The notes: generated by a model not told the origin, from the letters alone. A DNA stretch of 48,795 bases from Nitrospirales bacterium (GCA_022824735.1 JAJDZI010000025.1:1-48795), one strand, 5' to 3'; shown: positions 25,977 to 34,484, counted from the stretch's first letter. Numbers and translations: made by a program.

Positions 25977-26471
25977 ATGCACAAGGTGCTTCTATCCGTC
26001 CTTTTCAGTCTCATTCTGGTGGCAGCCGGTTCTTCAGTCGCCCTGGCCTTGCAATCCGGTGGCGCGATGGTCGGCGACCTTGAAACCGGGTCTATCGTTG
26101 GTCAACCCTTTACAAGCCTCGACGTCGATCTTGAGTACACGGCCTTGATGATCGGCGGAAAGAAAGTCTGGTATCCCGGAACCTCGATTCTCGACCTGAG
26201 AAATCAAGGCACAGGCGGTCGGAGAGGTCAACCCGTCCTGATCAAGGTCACCAATGCTTTGGATGGCGACCATGGGTTCAACCTGTCGGCCGATTCGGCT
26301 TTCGCCGGTCCCACCTCGTTGCAGGTCAAAATTGTGTTGAAAGCCGGGGAAACGAAGTATATCGGTGTTCCCATGAGCGATTTGACGTACGTCACCGCTT
26401 CCGGGAACTTGAAGGTGAAATGTCAGCTTCATGCTGCCCACCTCGGTTCCAACCTTGTGGTCTTGAAGTAA
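25977..26471 (+). CDS. small secreted cupredoxin-like protein
   Basis: 164 residues with a clear signal peptide (VLLSVLFSLILVAAGSSVALA). The mature part is a beta sandwich typical of cupredoxins. Likely copper ligands are H99 in GDHGFNL and the cluster C149-x2-H152-x2-H155 (KCQLHAAH). The usual plastocyanin/azurin pattern ends with Met; here no Met follows in the expected place, so the axial ligand may differ or be absent. It has its own promoter-like sequence, a strong ribosome binding site and a strong terminator, suggesting high single-gene expression. A periplasmic electron carrier is plausible; the partner is unknown. Confidence 0.75.
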   Translation: MHKVLLSVLFSLILVAAGSSVALALQSGGAMVGDLETGSIVGQPFTSLDVDLEYTALMIGGKKVWYPGTSILDLRNQGTGGRRGQPVLIKVTNALDGDHGFNLSADSAFAGPTSLQVKIVLKAGETKYIGVPMSDLTYVTASGNLKVKCQLHAAHLGSNLVVLK

Positions 26472-26491
26472 GAGCGAAGTACAAGCGAAAA

Positions 26492-26532
26492 AAGCCCCGT
26501 TTCCTGTTTGTTCAGGGAACGGGGCTTTTTTT
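26492..26532. terminator. bidirectional rho-independent terminator
   Basis: A 15-bp stem, AAGCCCCGTTTCCTG with CAGGGAACGGGGCTT (one G-T pair), a six-base loop, a run of seven T after it and a run of six A before it. It lies between two convergent genes and can serve both. Confidence 0.93.
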
Positions 26533-26878
26533 ATACTTCTTCTTCGTCGGGGCTGCAGTCGATGTTCGCGTTGAGGGGAACGTTTTGAGCGGCAAGGATC
26601 TGTCCATCGAGGAACAGCAGTAAAAACCTGTTTTCCGTGGGCGTGGCTCCATCCTTTTTTGTGATGAAGGTATTGATGTCAACGATCGTTTCCCGTTGCG
26701 TTTCCCTTTTGCTGTTGTTCACCACCCAATGATAGTGACTGGCCTCGGGGAAGAGGTTGGCGACAAAATGATCGATCGTGATGGGCATAACCGCGGAGGA
26801 CGCACCCGTTGAAATTGAGAACGAGAGGGATAGGGCCATGCCTGCGATGAAGAAGATCCTGAGCGTTTTTGGCTTCAT
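26531..26878 (-). CDS. small secreted protein of unknown function
   Basis: 115 residues. A signal peptide is clear (IFFIAGMALSLSFSISTGAS). The mature part of about 90 residues has no recognised domain; it contains the segment FPEASHYHWVVNNSKRETQR, one Cys near the end (NIDCSPDEEEV) and an acidic tail. The ATG at 26878 has AGGAGGA 8 bases upstream, so I reject the longer frame to 26938. It is convergent with the cupredoxin gene and shares its terminator. I cannot name a function. Confidence 0.7.
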   Translation of the reverse strand: MKPKTLRIFFIAGMALSLSFSISTGASSAVMPITIDHFVANLFPEASHYHWVVNNSKRETQRETIVDINTFITKKDGATPTENRFLLLFLDGQILAAQNVPLNANIDCSPDEEEV

Positions 26879-26981
26879 GGCAAAATCCTCCTGATCGAAG
26901 GTGAAGTGGAGGCGGTTTGAGAAGTATGTACCGGACACTATAAATTATATAGGTCGATTGGTAAATGGTGTTGTGGGGGGG

Positions 26982-27026
26982 CACCCCTCACCTCAACCCT
27001 CTCCCGCAACGGGGAGAGGGAGTAAG
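26982..27026. repeat. family A palindromic repeat
   Basis: CACCCCTCACCTCAACCCTC, then TCCCGCAACGGGGAGAGGGA. It lies immediately upstream of the DUF192 gene. The open frame runs through it, but the repeat is probably 5' non-coding sequence. Confidence 0.65.
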
Positions 27027-27044
27027 AACGGATTGCCGAGCTCA

Positions 27045-27554
27045 ATGAATTCAAAAAAGCCTCGTGGGGCGGCAAGCCCTCCGTTGACCCCGAACAGGAA
27101 GCGCATCCTGTTTCTGGTGATCATGTCGTTGTTGTTGATTTCCGGGGCGTTGCTGTTTAATGCCCCGAAAGGAATGGAAATTATCGAAGTCCGGTTCCCG
27201 GGCGGCGCCAATCTTCAGGCGGAGGTGGCCGAGACTCCGGAAAAGTTATTGTTCGGGTTGGCGTTTCGAGAAGCGCTGCCGGATGACCACGGGATGATCT
27301 TGCTGTTCGAAGAGTCCGGCCTGCATAAAGTCTGGACGAAACAGTACCGGTTCAACGTGGATTTGATCTGGGTGGATGAAAGCAAGCACGTGGTTCATAT
27401 CGTCAAGGCCGCGGTTCCCTGTGCGAGCGATCCTTGTGAGTGGTATGGGCCGCCGGCTGACCGGGCCCGGTACCTGATTGAGGCAAACAGCGGATTTGTG
27501 GACCGGGCCGACGTGGCATTGGGGCAGGAACTCGTCTTTGCCTTGCGGATGTAG
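27045..27554 (+). CDS. DUF192 family protein, membrane-anchored
   Basis: 169 residues. An N-terminal membrane segment (ILFLVIMSLLLISGALLF) follows a basic start. The rest is a DUF192 domain: ANLQAEVAETPEKLLFGLAF, DDHGMILLFEESGLHKVW and DLIWVDESKHVVHIVKAAVP. DUF192 proteins are small secreted beta-rich proteins of unknown function. A CASDPCEWY insertion could form a disulfide. I start at the ATG at 27045 because the upstream part of the frame is repeat sequence. A second DUF192 gene lies at 47333. It is followed by the Rieske gene after 40 bases. Confidence 0.78.
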   Translation: MNSKKPRGAASPPLTPNRKRILFLVIMSLLLISGALLFNAPKGMEIIEVRFPGGANLQAEVAETPEKLLFGLAFREALPDDHGMILLFEESGLHKVWTKQYRFNVDLIWVDESKHVVHIVKAAVPCASDPCEWYGPPADRARYLIEANSGFVDRADVALGQELVFALRM

Positions 27555-27594
27555 GCTGTCAGGAAAGGCATTGACGGGAAGGCTTGAGCTTATC

Positions 27595-27930
27595 ATGGAC
27601 TCTCCATCACCGGACAACTTCGTGCAGGTCGGCAAGGCGGAGGACGTGCCGCCGGGCGCCTCGAAAGCCGTCAAGGTCAACGGCAAGACCGTTGCGCTCT
27701 TCAACGTGTCCGGGACGTTTTTTGCGATCAATAACATTTGCCCCCACCAGGGCGGCCCGCTCCATAAAGGCAAGTTGAAAGGATACGTGATAGGATGTCC
27801 CTGGCATGATCTCCAATTCGACGTGCGGAACGGGTTCGGGACCGACGGCGGAGGGCAATGCCTCGCAACCTATGACGTGCAGGTTCGGGATGGAGAGATT
27901 TTCGTCAGTTCCGCGCGCAGGGAATTTTAA
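27595..27930 (+). CDS. Rieske 2Fe-2S ferredoxin-type protein
   Basis: 111 residues, with no signal peptide, so cytoplasmic. The Rieske cluster ligands are complete: C49-x-H51 (CPHQGG) and C68-x2-H71 (CPWHDLQFD). The length and pattern (VPPGASKAVKVNGKTVALFNV) match the small soluble subunit of the NirD/dioxygenase-ferredoxin class. It would pass electrons to an unknown oxygenase or reductase. It lies between DUF192 and chagasin-like genes with short gaps, suggesting co-transcription, but none of the neighbours is an obvious redox partner. Confidence 0.88.
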   Translation: MDSPSPDNFVQVGKAEDVPPGASKAVKVNGKTVALFNVSGTFFAINNICPHQGGPLHKGKLKGYVIGCPWHDLQFDVRNGFGTDGGGQCLATYDVQVRDGEIFVSSARREF

Positions 27931-27940
27931 GGTGAGGGGG

Positions 27941-28267
27941 ATGGACCGCTTGATGGAAACACAAGAATCTGATTGCAAACCGTTGTACGCGACGGTCGGC
28001 GTTCCGTTGACCGTCAACCTGTGGGAGGACCGCACGCGGGGCGAGCAGTGGGTGCCTGTGTATGATCCGGCACAACTCGTGCTGACCGCGGATGAGTTTC
28101 TCCGGACCACCAGCAATAATGCGGTGGATTCGGGCAAGCGTCAATTTGAATTCGAGCCGCTCCGGGCCGGGACGCACCGGTTGGAATTTCAGAAACGGAT
28201 GGCCTGGAAATTTACGACCGAGGCCCGGCGCGTGTTCCTGGTCCACGTGCAGGAGCCGGGTTCATAG
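27941..28267 (+). CDS. chagasin-like (peptidase inhibitor I42) domain protein
   Basis: 108 residues. The sequence resembles the immunoglobulin-like I42 fold that blocks papain-type proteases: GVPLTVNLWEDRTRGEQW at the position of the NPTTGYxW loop, SGKRQFEFEPLRAGTHRLEF in the middle, and KRMAW where RPW is usual. All three inhibitory loops are changed from consensus, so it may have another binding role. No signal peptide is visible. Start at 27941 with GAGGGGG upstream; the ATG at 27953 is an alternative. Ten bases after the Rieske gene. Confidence 0.55.
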   Translation: MDRLMETQESDCKPLYATVGVPLTVNLWEDRTRGEQWVPVYDPAQLVLTADEFLRTTSNNAVDSGKRQFEFEPLRAGTHRLEFQKRMAWKFTTEARRVFLVHVQEPGS

Positions 28268-28289
28268 AGTTTGTTGTTCTGTGGTTCTC

Positions 28290-29147
28290 ATGCCCAATAT
28301 CGCATACGTCAACGGAGAGTTTTCTCCTCTTGAACGGGCAACCATTTCGATCGAAGATCGCGGGTTTCAATTCGGCGACGGCGTGTACGAAGTGGTCCGC
28401 ACGTATGGAGGGGTCCCGTTCCGGCTGTATGACCACCTCTCCAGGTTGGAGTCGAGTGCCCGGGCCGTTTCCATCCCGGTCCCGCTTTCCCGAACCGACT
28501 GGGAGGCATTGATTCGGGAGGGCCTTCAACGGAGTGACTTTGACTCTTGCCTGGTGTACATCCAGTTGACCCGCGGGGTGGCTCCGCGGAGCCATCTTTT
28601 CCCCAACCCGGCGAAACCCACCGTGGTCATGACGTTTCGAGAAATTCCCGAAACAGACGTCGTCCTTCGACGGCAAGGCGTTTCGGTCGTCACCCTGCCC
28701 GACCTGCGGTGGGGCCGGTGTTCGATCAAGAGTTTGAACTTGCTGGCCAGTGTCCTGGCAAAACAAGAAGCGAGCGACGCCGGAGCCAAGGAAGCGATTC
28801 TGGTGAAGGACGGGTTGGTCACGGAAGGCTGCTCCAGCAACGTCTGTCTCGTCAGGGGCGGGGCCATCATCACGCCTCCGTTGAGTGATCAATTGTTGGC
28901 CGGCGTCACTCGGGCCATGGTGCTGGAATTGGCGAGAAAAGCAGGGATTGTCGTGGATGAGCGGGAAGTCTCCCAGGAGGAATTGACGCAGGTCGATGAA
29001 CTCTTTCTGATCGGCACCACGATTGAGGTGCTGCCGGTTGCCGTGCTGAACGGGGTTCCGGTTGGCGGGCGAACTCCGGGACCGGTGACGCAAGTCGTGA
29101 GCGATGCCTTTCGGCGGTGTATCCTGTCCGAAACGGGTCAAGGGTAA
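28290..29147 (+). CDS. dat: D-amino-acid aminotransferase (class IV PLP)
   Basis: Class IV aminotransferases include D-alanine and branched-chain enzymes. This 285-residue protein fits the D-amino-acid type: ISIEDRGFQFGDGVYEVVRT at the start, TRGVAPRSHLFP in place of the branched-chain pattern, PLP-binding lysine K147 in CSIKSLNLLASVLAKQEA, and VTEGCSSNV. It would supply D-glutamate or D-alanine, or salvage D-amino acids. It follows the chagasin-like gene by 22 bases. A branched-chain or aminodeoxychorismate-lyase activity cannot be fully excluded. Confidence 0.85.
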   Translation: MPNIAYVNGEFSPLERATISIEDRGFQFGDGVYEVVRTYGGVPFRLYDHLSRLESSARAVSIPVPLSRTDWEALIREGLQRSDFDSCLVYIQLTRGVAPRSHLFPNPAKPTVVMTFREIPETDVVLRRQGVSVVTLPDLRWGRCSIKSLNLLASVLAKQEASDAGAKEAILVKDGLVTEGCSSNVCLVRGGAIITPPLSDQLLAGVTRAMVLELARKAGIVVDEREVSQEELTQVDELFLIGTTIEVLPVAVLNGVPVGGRTPGPVTQVVSDAFRRCILSETGQG

Positions 29148-29163
29148 GAGTCAGAGTCTGCCC

Positions 29164-29193
29164 TTGACACCGCCAGCCTGTTTTCAGTAATTT
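29164..29193 (+). promoter_or_regulatory. promoter candidate for the giant multicopper oxidase gene
   Basis: TTGACA (29164-29169), an 18-base spacer, then TAATTT (29188-29193), followed by a T-rich stretch. It would give a leader of roughly 80 bases. An AAGGAGG ribosome binding site follows at 29265-29271. Confidence 0.4.
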
Positions 29194-29278
29194 TTTCTTT
29201 CCCATTTGTGAGCAGAATAGGACTAAACCATAATTTCCTGCCTGGAGACGGAGTTTACTTTCTGAAGGAGGCGGTTCC

Positions 29279-32200
29279 ATGTTTCATTTCAATTCTGTAT
29301 CCATGAAACGATTTGTTTTTCCGGCAGTGGGCAGTTTGTTGGCCGTGGCCTGCCTTGTGCTTCCTCTTGCCGGCGCTGAATCCGACGTGTCCGATTCAGC
29401 CGCAGTGATCCAAACTTCGGGGATGAATCACGAATCCCCTGCTTGGGCTGAACGCCTCAAAGGGCAGACCATTATCGAGAATGCCCAGGAGGGGAGAGCC
29501 GAGCGCGCCGCGCTCGTCGAAAAGCAGCATGAGCGGTTGATGCAGCAAATGCAGAAGGAAATGTCCGAATCCAACTCCGGCGGCTACAACACGATGTCCA
29601 CGATGCACCAATACGGTGCCGGCAAGGGTAACTACCTGTTGGCGTCCGACGGCGACATCGAGCCGGTCGCCATGGTGGGCGGCGGAAAATGCCCGGCCGC
29701 GGCTCCGGTGAAGCATTACGACGTTTCCGCGATCAACGTGGAAATCACGTTGAATCAATGGCTGGATTATTATCCCGGCTACATGTACGTGCTGACGGAA
29801 AACATCGAGAACGTTCGGGAAGAGGAAGCCAAGAACGCGGAAGCGCGCGAGGAAGAGGGACATCATAATCCCGGTGGGGTGAAGAACGGGATCCAGGGGC
29901 AGTACATCCAACCCCTGGTGATTCGCGGCAACCAGGGTGATTGCGTGAGAGTCACGCTCCGGAATCAATTGGAGTTCGGCGAGGACGTGAGCCTGCACAT
30001 CAACGGGTCGAGCATGGTGGTCAGCAAAACCGGCCAGCCCGCGACGACGACGAATCCTGATGCCATCGCCTATGGTCCGGATGAAGAATGCGAAGAGAAT
30101 TGTGAGACCACGCCTGTGGAGATGGAATGGTACATCCATCCTGATACCCAGGAAGGGGGACGGCAGTTCCACAGTTACAGCAATGATCGTGAGTTGACCG
30201 TGATGGGCCTGTTCGGAGTGTTCGTGGTCGAACCCGCGGGTTCGAACTACCTGGATCCCCTGGGAACGGGTCCGGCGACGGATATGCCGAGCGGCTGGCA
30301 AGCCATGATTCAGAACGGTATGGGTCCGGATTTCCGGGAATTCGTGTTGATTTATCATGAAGTGGGTGACGAAGCATTCCGTCCGGTGAACAAACACGGC
30401 GACTTCCTGCCGCAACGCGATCCGTTGACCGATGCGTACCGGCCGGGAGCACGGGCGTTGAATTACCGGAGCGAACCGTTCGGTATCAACAACATGCACG
30501 TGCAACATGAGTACTTCGGCTTTGAAGACGAATCCATGGCCTATAGTTCCTATACCTTCGGTGACGCCGGTCCTACGATCCCACGGAGCTATTTAGGTGA
30601 TCCTGCGAAGTACCGGCTGGTTCACGGCGGGTCCGAAGTCTTCCATTCCCACCATCCGCACGGCGGCGCCATCCGGTGGACCCGGAGCCCGCGGGCGGTT
30701 GATCAAATGCCGATGTGGCACAAGGGACAGAACGGGCCGGTGAAGTATCCGCTCATTCGCGCCAAGACGGACCGGGTGGACGTGGAAGTGATCGGGCCGT
30801 CTGAAGCGTTGGACCTGGAAACCGAGTGCGGATCGGGGCTGTGTCAATACCTGGCCGGTGACTTCCTGTTTCATTGTCACGTGGCGCACCATTACGTGGC
30901 CGGCATGTGGGGATATTGGCGCGTGTACAATACCTTGCAGGTGCCCGGCATCCAAAACGACGTGATGGCTCCGCTTCGTGAGTTGCCCGACAGGCAGGGG
31001 CGGATTGTCAGGCCGGTGACCTCCGATCAATTGGTGGGCACGACGGTGTCCTGGTTCGGGAAGAAATTCAACCTGGTCGATAATTCTCAAAAAACCGATT
31101 GGGAAGCCGACCCGGCTGTGGTTCGGATTTATGATTGGGTCGAAATGCAATTGCCGACCCGTGGTCTTCCCGGTCATACGGAAGACGAAATCGGCCAACT
31201 CAAGTCGTATGACGCGACCGTGGTCGATTGGACGTGGGACGGCGAGCGTGCGATGAGCGAGAAAGAAAGCACGACCGAGAATCCCAAATACCATCCGGAA
31301 TGGCAGGGCTACGAAGCCGGGAAACGCCGGCCCATCTGGTTCGAGCCGGTGACGGGGAAAGTCGCGTGGCCGTGGTTGACGCCTCACTTCGGCAAACGGG
31401 CGCCGTTCTCTCCGGACCGGAACCCGGCCCCGTGGTTGGAGATGATCCATCTGGATGAAGACGGTCAGCCGTCCGTGAAGCCGGCGAAACCGGGTGAAAA
31501 CGGGCGGTGGAGCCTGTGTCCGGACCGGGCGGGTTCTCAGGAGTACAACGTCCACTTTATCAAGCTCCCGATCGAGTTGTCCGCGGCGCAGGGCGATCAG
31601 CCGTCCGTGGTGGACCCGAACGGGTTGTTGTACGTGGTCCACGATGAAGAGGAAGCGATTCGGAACAATAATGATTTGAAGGTGCCGTTGGTCTTCCGCG
31701 CCAATATCTATGACTGCATGGATTGGATGTTGACCAGCGAATGGTTGGACGACGACTTTACGAATTTCCAATCGTCAAAGATCAACACGCACTTCCATTT
31801 CGTGCAGTTCGATAATCAGGCCTCGGATGGCGTGATTTCGGGATTTTCGTATGATCAATCCGTGCGCCCCTTTACCCAGTTCGAGAAGAAATCGGACAAG
31901 GGGTTGCCGGTGCCGATGAATGCCAAATTCACCAAGGCGGCCGGTAAGGGTGACCGGACGATTCACGTGACGAACGCCCAGCAGTACCACGTTGGTACGG
32001 TGCTTCTCGTGGGGGCGGACAACGTTGGAGGTTCTGAAGTGAAGCGTATCGTCGCCATCGGGAATTCCGGCGGGTCCGCGTCGGCTGGTAGCGCGGGCGG
32101 CGGCATGTACACGGTGAATCCCGGAGATACTCTCGGAGGCATTGCGATGCAGCATGGCACCGACGTGGCGACGTTGGTCAGCATGAACGGGTTGGCGAAT

Positions 32201-34417
32201 GCCAACGTGCTGAGCGTCGGGCAGGAATTACAAGTGCCCGGTGACGGCGGCGGTGAAGCCGCGGCGCCGAGTGGCGCGCAGACGCTGACGTTCAAGACCC
32301 CGTTGGAGCATGATCACCCGGTCGGGGACATCGTGACCGTGGAATTCGTGCGGCAACGTTTCTGGGCGGATGCCGACGTGGGGTCCGTGTTCTGTCATGA
32401 CCACGCGTTCGGCGGGACCACGTGGCCGCATGGCGCGGTGTGTTCGTTCCTGATCGAGCCGTTCGGATCGACCTGGCATGATCCGGCGACCGGCGAGGCC
32501 AAGCGGACCGGTCCGGTGATGGATATTCACACGGTGGAGCCCGTGGGCTATGGAGTCAGCGGCAGCTTCCGTGAGTTGATGGTTCAAATCATGGATACGG
32601 TTCCTCATACGGTCAACGTGGTGACGGCCGGGAATCCTCCCGGTCAACCCGTGGAAGTGGCGTTGGAAGCCGGGCGAACCGTGTCCTTCCAAATGCCGCC
32701 GAACGACAAAATCAAGATGACGCCGATGCCGTTCCTTAACGGCGGGACGCATACCACGGGCGGTGCCCTGAATTTCCGGGCCGAACCCTTTGCTCAACGG
32801 TTGGCCAACAACCCGGAAACCTCGCAGTTGTTCAGCAGCGGCACGCACGGGGATCCGAGTACGGTCACGTTGCGGGCCTACCTGGGTGACGCTCTTGTTT
32901 TCCGGCTCATCGACGTGACGATGAACGAGAGTAACGTGTTTACCGTGTCCGGTCACAACTTCCTGACCGAACGGTACGCCGGCGACGCCAACCGGAAAAA
33001 CTCCATTCACATCGGTATTGCGGAACGGTACGACCTGGTGGTGCCGCAGGCCGGTGGGACGAGACTCCAGGCTGGCGATTACATGTATTTCAACGGCCGG
33101 AGTTCGAAGTTGTCCGAGGGCTCGTGGGGATTGATCCGGGTCCTGGATGAAGAAGTACCGGACTTGAAACCGTTGCCGAATGCGGCCTACGGCGGACCGG
33201 GCATCAAGAAGACGTTGCCGGTGTGTCCGGCCGATGCCCCGGTGAAGAATTTCAACGTCGTGGCGATTGATTATCCGCAGATGGCGTTCAATCCCAACGT
33301 GGAAGAAGCCATTGAGGTGGACTTTGAACGGACGATCGAAGTGAAGAACCCGGATGCCAAGATCTACGTCCTGGAAGAGGAAGTGGCCAAGGTCTCCGGA
33401 GAATTCCAGCCCATGCCGCTGACCTTGCGGGCCAACGTGGGCGATTGTCTCAAGGTGAAACTGACCAACAAGATGAAAGAGGGCCGGGCTTCATTCTCGG
33501 CGTTCTCCCTGGCGTTTGACCCCAAGGATTCTCAAGGGGTGAACCTGGGCAACAATCCTGGTGATCAAACCGTGGCTCCCGGAGAAAGCCGGACCTATAC
33601 CTATTATGCGGACCCGGCCGTTGGGGAAACGCAATCCCTGGTGTGGGATTGGGGCAACGTGGCCATGAACCCGCGGAACGGGTTGTTCGGCGGAATCGTG
33701 ATCGGGCCCGAGGGCTCCCAGTATCGCGATCCGAAGACCGGGGCCGACATTTCCGAGAAGAACAGTTGGGCCGCCGACGTGATTGTCGACCGGACGGTTC
33801 CCGGAAATGAGCACCGGGCCAATTATCGTGACGTGGCCCTGTATTTCCAGGATGAAGACAACATTATCGGCACCAGCTTTATGCCGTACGTTCAAAACGT
33901 GGCCGGATTGGTTGGCGTCAATTACCGGAACGAACCGTACCTGTATCGTGAAGAACAGGGGTGCTCGTTAGGCCGGATGTTCCAACCCTGTAACGTCGAT
34001 GAACCGAATGAACCGGCCACGCCGATTATCGAGGCTCATGCAGGCGACCCGGTCAGGATTCACGTGTTCGGGGCCAGCAATGAGCAGAACGGTATGTTCA
34101 CGCTGGAAAAACATGAATGGCCCATTGAGCCGTTCATGGACGGGGCCGATCGCATCAGCGTTGTGGAATTTTCCGGGTCCGAAGGGATCGACGCGTTTAT
34201 TTCTTCGGCTGGTGGCCCGTATTCCATGCCCGGCGATTACGTGTACAGCAATGCGCGTTTGCCGTATTCCCAGTCCGGGCAATGGGGGTATTTCCGCGTG
34301 CTGTCCAAGAATGATCAAAGAATCCTTCCGCTCAGCGGGGCTTCCCCAGGAGTCAAGGAAGCCAAGGAGGGTGAACCTGAACAAGGTAGCGTTCGACCGA
34401 TCTCCTTCAAGCAATAA
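29279..34417 (+). CDS. giant six-cupredoxin multicopper oxidase with nested LysM domain
   Basis: 1712 residues with a signal peptide (cleavage near A33), so exported. Three repeated two-cupredoxin units can be aligned by eye: (1) from C138, (2) from about 780, (3) from C1316. Each first domain ends in a GxFxxxxxEPxGSxxxDP-like strand. Copper motifs are H456-x-H458-H459-x-H461, then H532-C533-H534-x3-H538-x4-M543 (a complete type 1/type 3 motif) in unit 1. H838-x-H840 and C1039-H1040-D1041-H1042 follow in unit 2. Unit 3 lacks them. Between about 870 and 1015 a small beta domain is inserted, itself interrupted by a LysM domain (943-988) in Gly/Ser/Ala linkers. Six-domain architecture is known from ceruloplasmin and bacterial MnxG-type Mn oxidases; the substrate here is unproven. 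AAGGAGG fixes the start. Confidence 0.9.
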   Translation: MFHFNSVSMKRFVFPAVGSLLAVACLVLPLAGAESDVSDSAAVIQTSGMNHESPAWAERLKGQTIIENAQEGRAERAALVEKQHERLMQQMQKEMSESNSGGYNTMSTMHQYGAGKGNYLLASDGDIEPVAMVGGGKCPAAAPVKHYDVSAINVEITLNQWLDYYPGYMYVLTENIENVREEEAKNAEAREEEGHHNPGGVKNGIQGQYIQPLVIRGNQGDCVRVTLRNQLEFGEDVSLHINGSSMVVSKTGQPATTTNPDAIAYGPDEECEENCETTPVEMEWYIHPDTQEGGRQFHSYSNDRELTVMGLFGVFVVEPAGSNYLDPLGTGPATDMPSGWQAMIQNGMGPDFREFVLIYHEVGDEAFRPVNKHGDFLPQRDPLTDAYRPGARALNYRSEPFGINNMHVQHEYFGFEDESMAYSSYTFGDAGPTIPRSYLGDPAKYRLVHGGSEVFHSHHPHGGAIRWTRSPRAVDQMPMWHKGQNGPVKYPLIRAKTDRVDVEVIGPSEALDLETECGSGLCQYLAGDFLFHCHVAHHYVAGMWGYWRVYNTLQVPGIQNDVMAPLRELPDRQGRIVRPVTSDQLVGTTVSWFGKKFNLVDNSQKTDWEADPAVVRIYDWVEMQLPTRGLPGHTEDEIGQLKSYDATVVDWTWDGERAMSEKESTTENPKYHPEWQGYEAGKRRPIWFEPVTGKVAWPWLTPHFGKRAPFSPDRNPAPWLEMIHLDEDGQPSVKPAKPGENGRWSLCPDRAGSQEYNVHFIKLPIELSAAQGDQPSVVDPNGLLYVVHDEEEAIRNNNDLKVPLVFRANIYDCMDWMLTSEWLDDDFTNFQSSKINTHFHFVQFDNQASDGVISGFSYDQSVRPFTQFEKKSDKGLPVPMNAKFTKAAGKGDRTIHVTNAQQYHVGTVLLVGADNVGGSEVKRIVAIGNSGGSASAGSAGGGMYTVNPGDTLGGIAMQHGTDVATLVSMNGLANANVLSVGQELQVPGDGGGEAAAPSGAQTLTFKTPLEHDHPVGDIVTVEFVRQRFWADADVGSVFCHDHAFGGTTWPHGAVCSFLIEPFGSTWHDPATGEAKRTGPVMDIHTVEPVGYGVSGSFRELMVQIMDTVPHTVNVVTAGNPPGQPVEVALEAGRTVSFQMPPNDKIKMTPMPFLNGGTHTTGGALNFRAEPFAQRLANNPETSQLFSSGTHGDPSTVTLRAYLGDALVFRLIDVTMNESNVFTVSGHNFLTERYAGDANRKNSIHIGIAERYDLVVPQAGGTRLQAGDYMYFNGRSSKLSEGSWGLIRVLDEEVPDLKPLPNAAYGGPGIKKTLPVCPADAPVKNFNVVAIDYPQMAFNPNVEEAIEVDFERTIEVKNPDAKIYVLEEEVAKVSGEFQPMPLTLRANVGDCLKVKLTNKMKEGRASFSAFSLAFDPKDSQGVNLGNNPGDQTVAPGESRTYTYYADPAVGETQSLVWDWGNVAMNPRNGLFGGIVIGPEGSQYRDPKTGADISEKNSWAADVIVDRTVPGNEHRANYRDVALYFQDEDNIIGTSFMPYVQNVAGLVGVNYRNEPYLYREEQGCSLGRMFQPCNVDEPNEPATPIIEAHAGDPVRIHVFGASNEQNGMFTLEKHEWPIEPFMDGADRISVVEFSGSEGIDAFISSAGGPYSMPGDYVYSNARLPYSQSGQWGYFRVLSKNDQRILPLSGASPGVKEAKEGEPEQGSVRPISFKQ

Positions 34418-34450
34418 CACGGGGTTGGATGCGAAGGCATATGAAAAGGG

Positions 34451-34484
34451 CGGGGAAGCCGGTGTCGGCTTCCCCGTTTTTTTT
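34451..34484 (+). terminator. rho-independent terminator after the multicopper oxidase gene
   Basis: CGGGGAAGCC and GGCTTCCCCG form a perfect 10-bp stem with a six-base loop, followed by eight T. It lies 34 bases after the oxidase stop codon and should separate it from the downstream genes, at least partly. Confidence 0.93.

Noticed and set aside
26901-27044. Upstream part of the DUF192 frame at 26901-27044
   Set aside because: It is encoded by a palindromic repeat; the membrane-anchor start at 27045 is a better gene start.
29279-34417. Calling the giant oxidase a manganese oxidase outright
   Set aside because: The six-cupredoxin layout fits MnxG-type enzymes, but it also fits ferroxidases and unknown oxidases; sequence alone does not fix the substrate.
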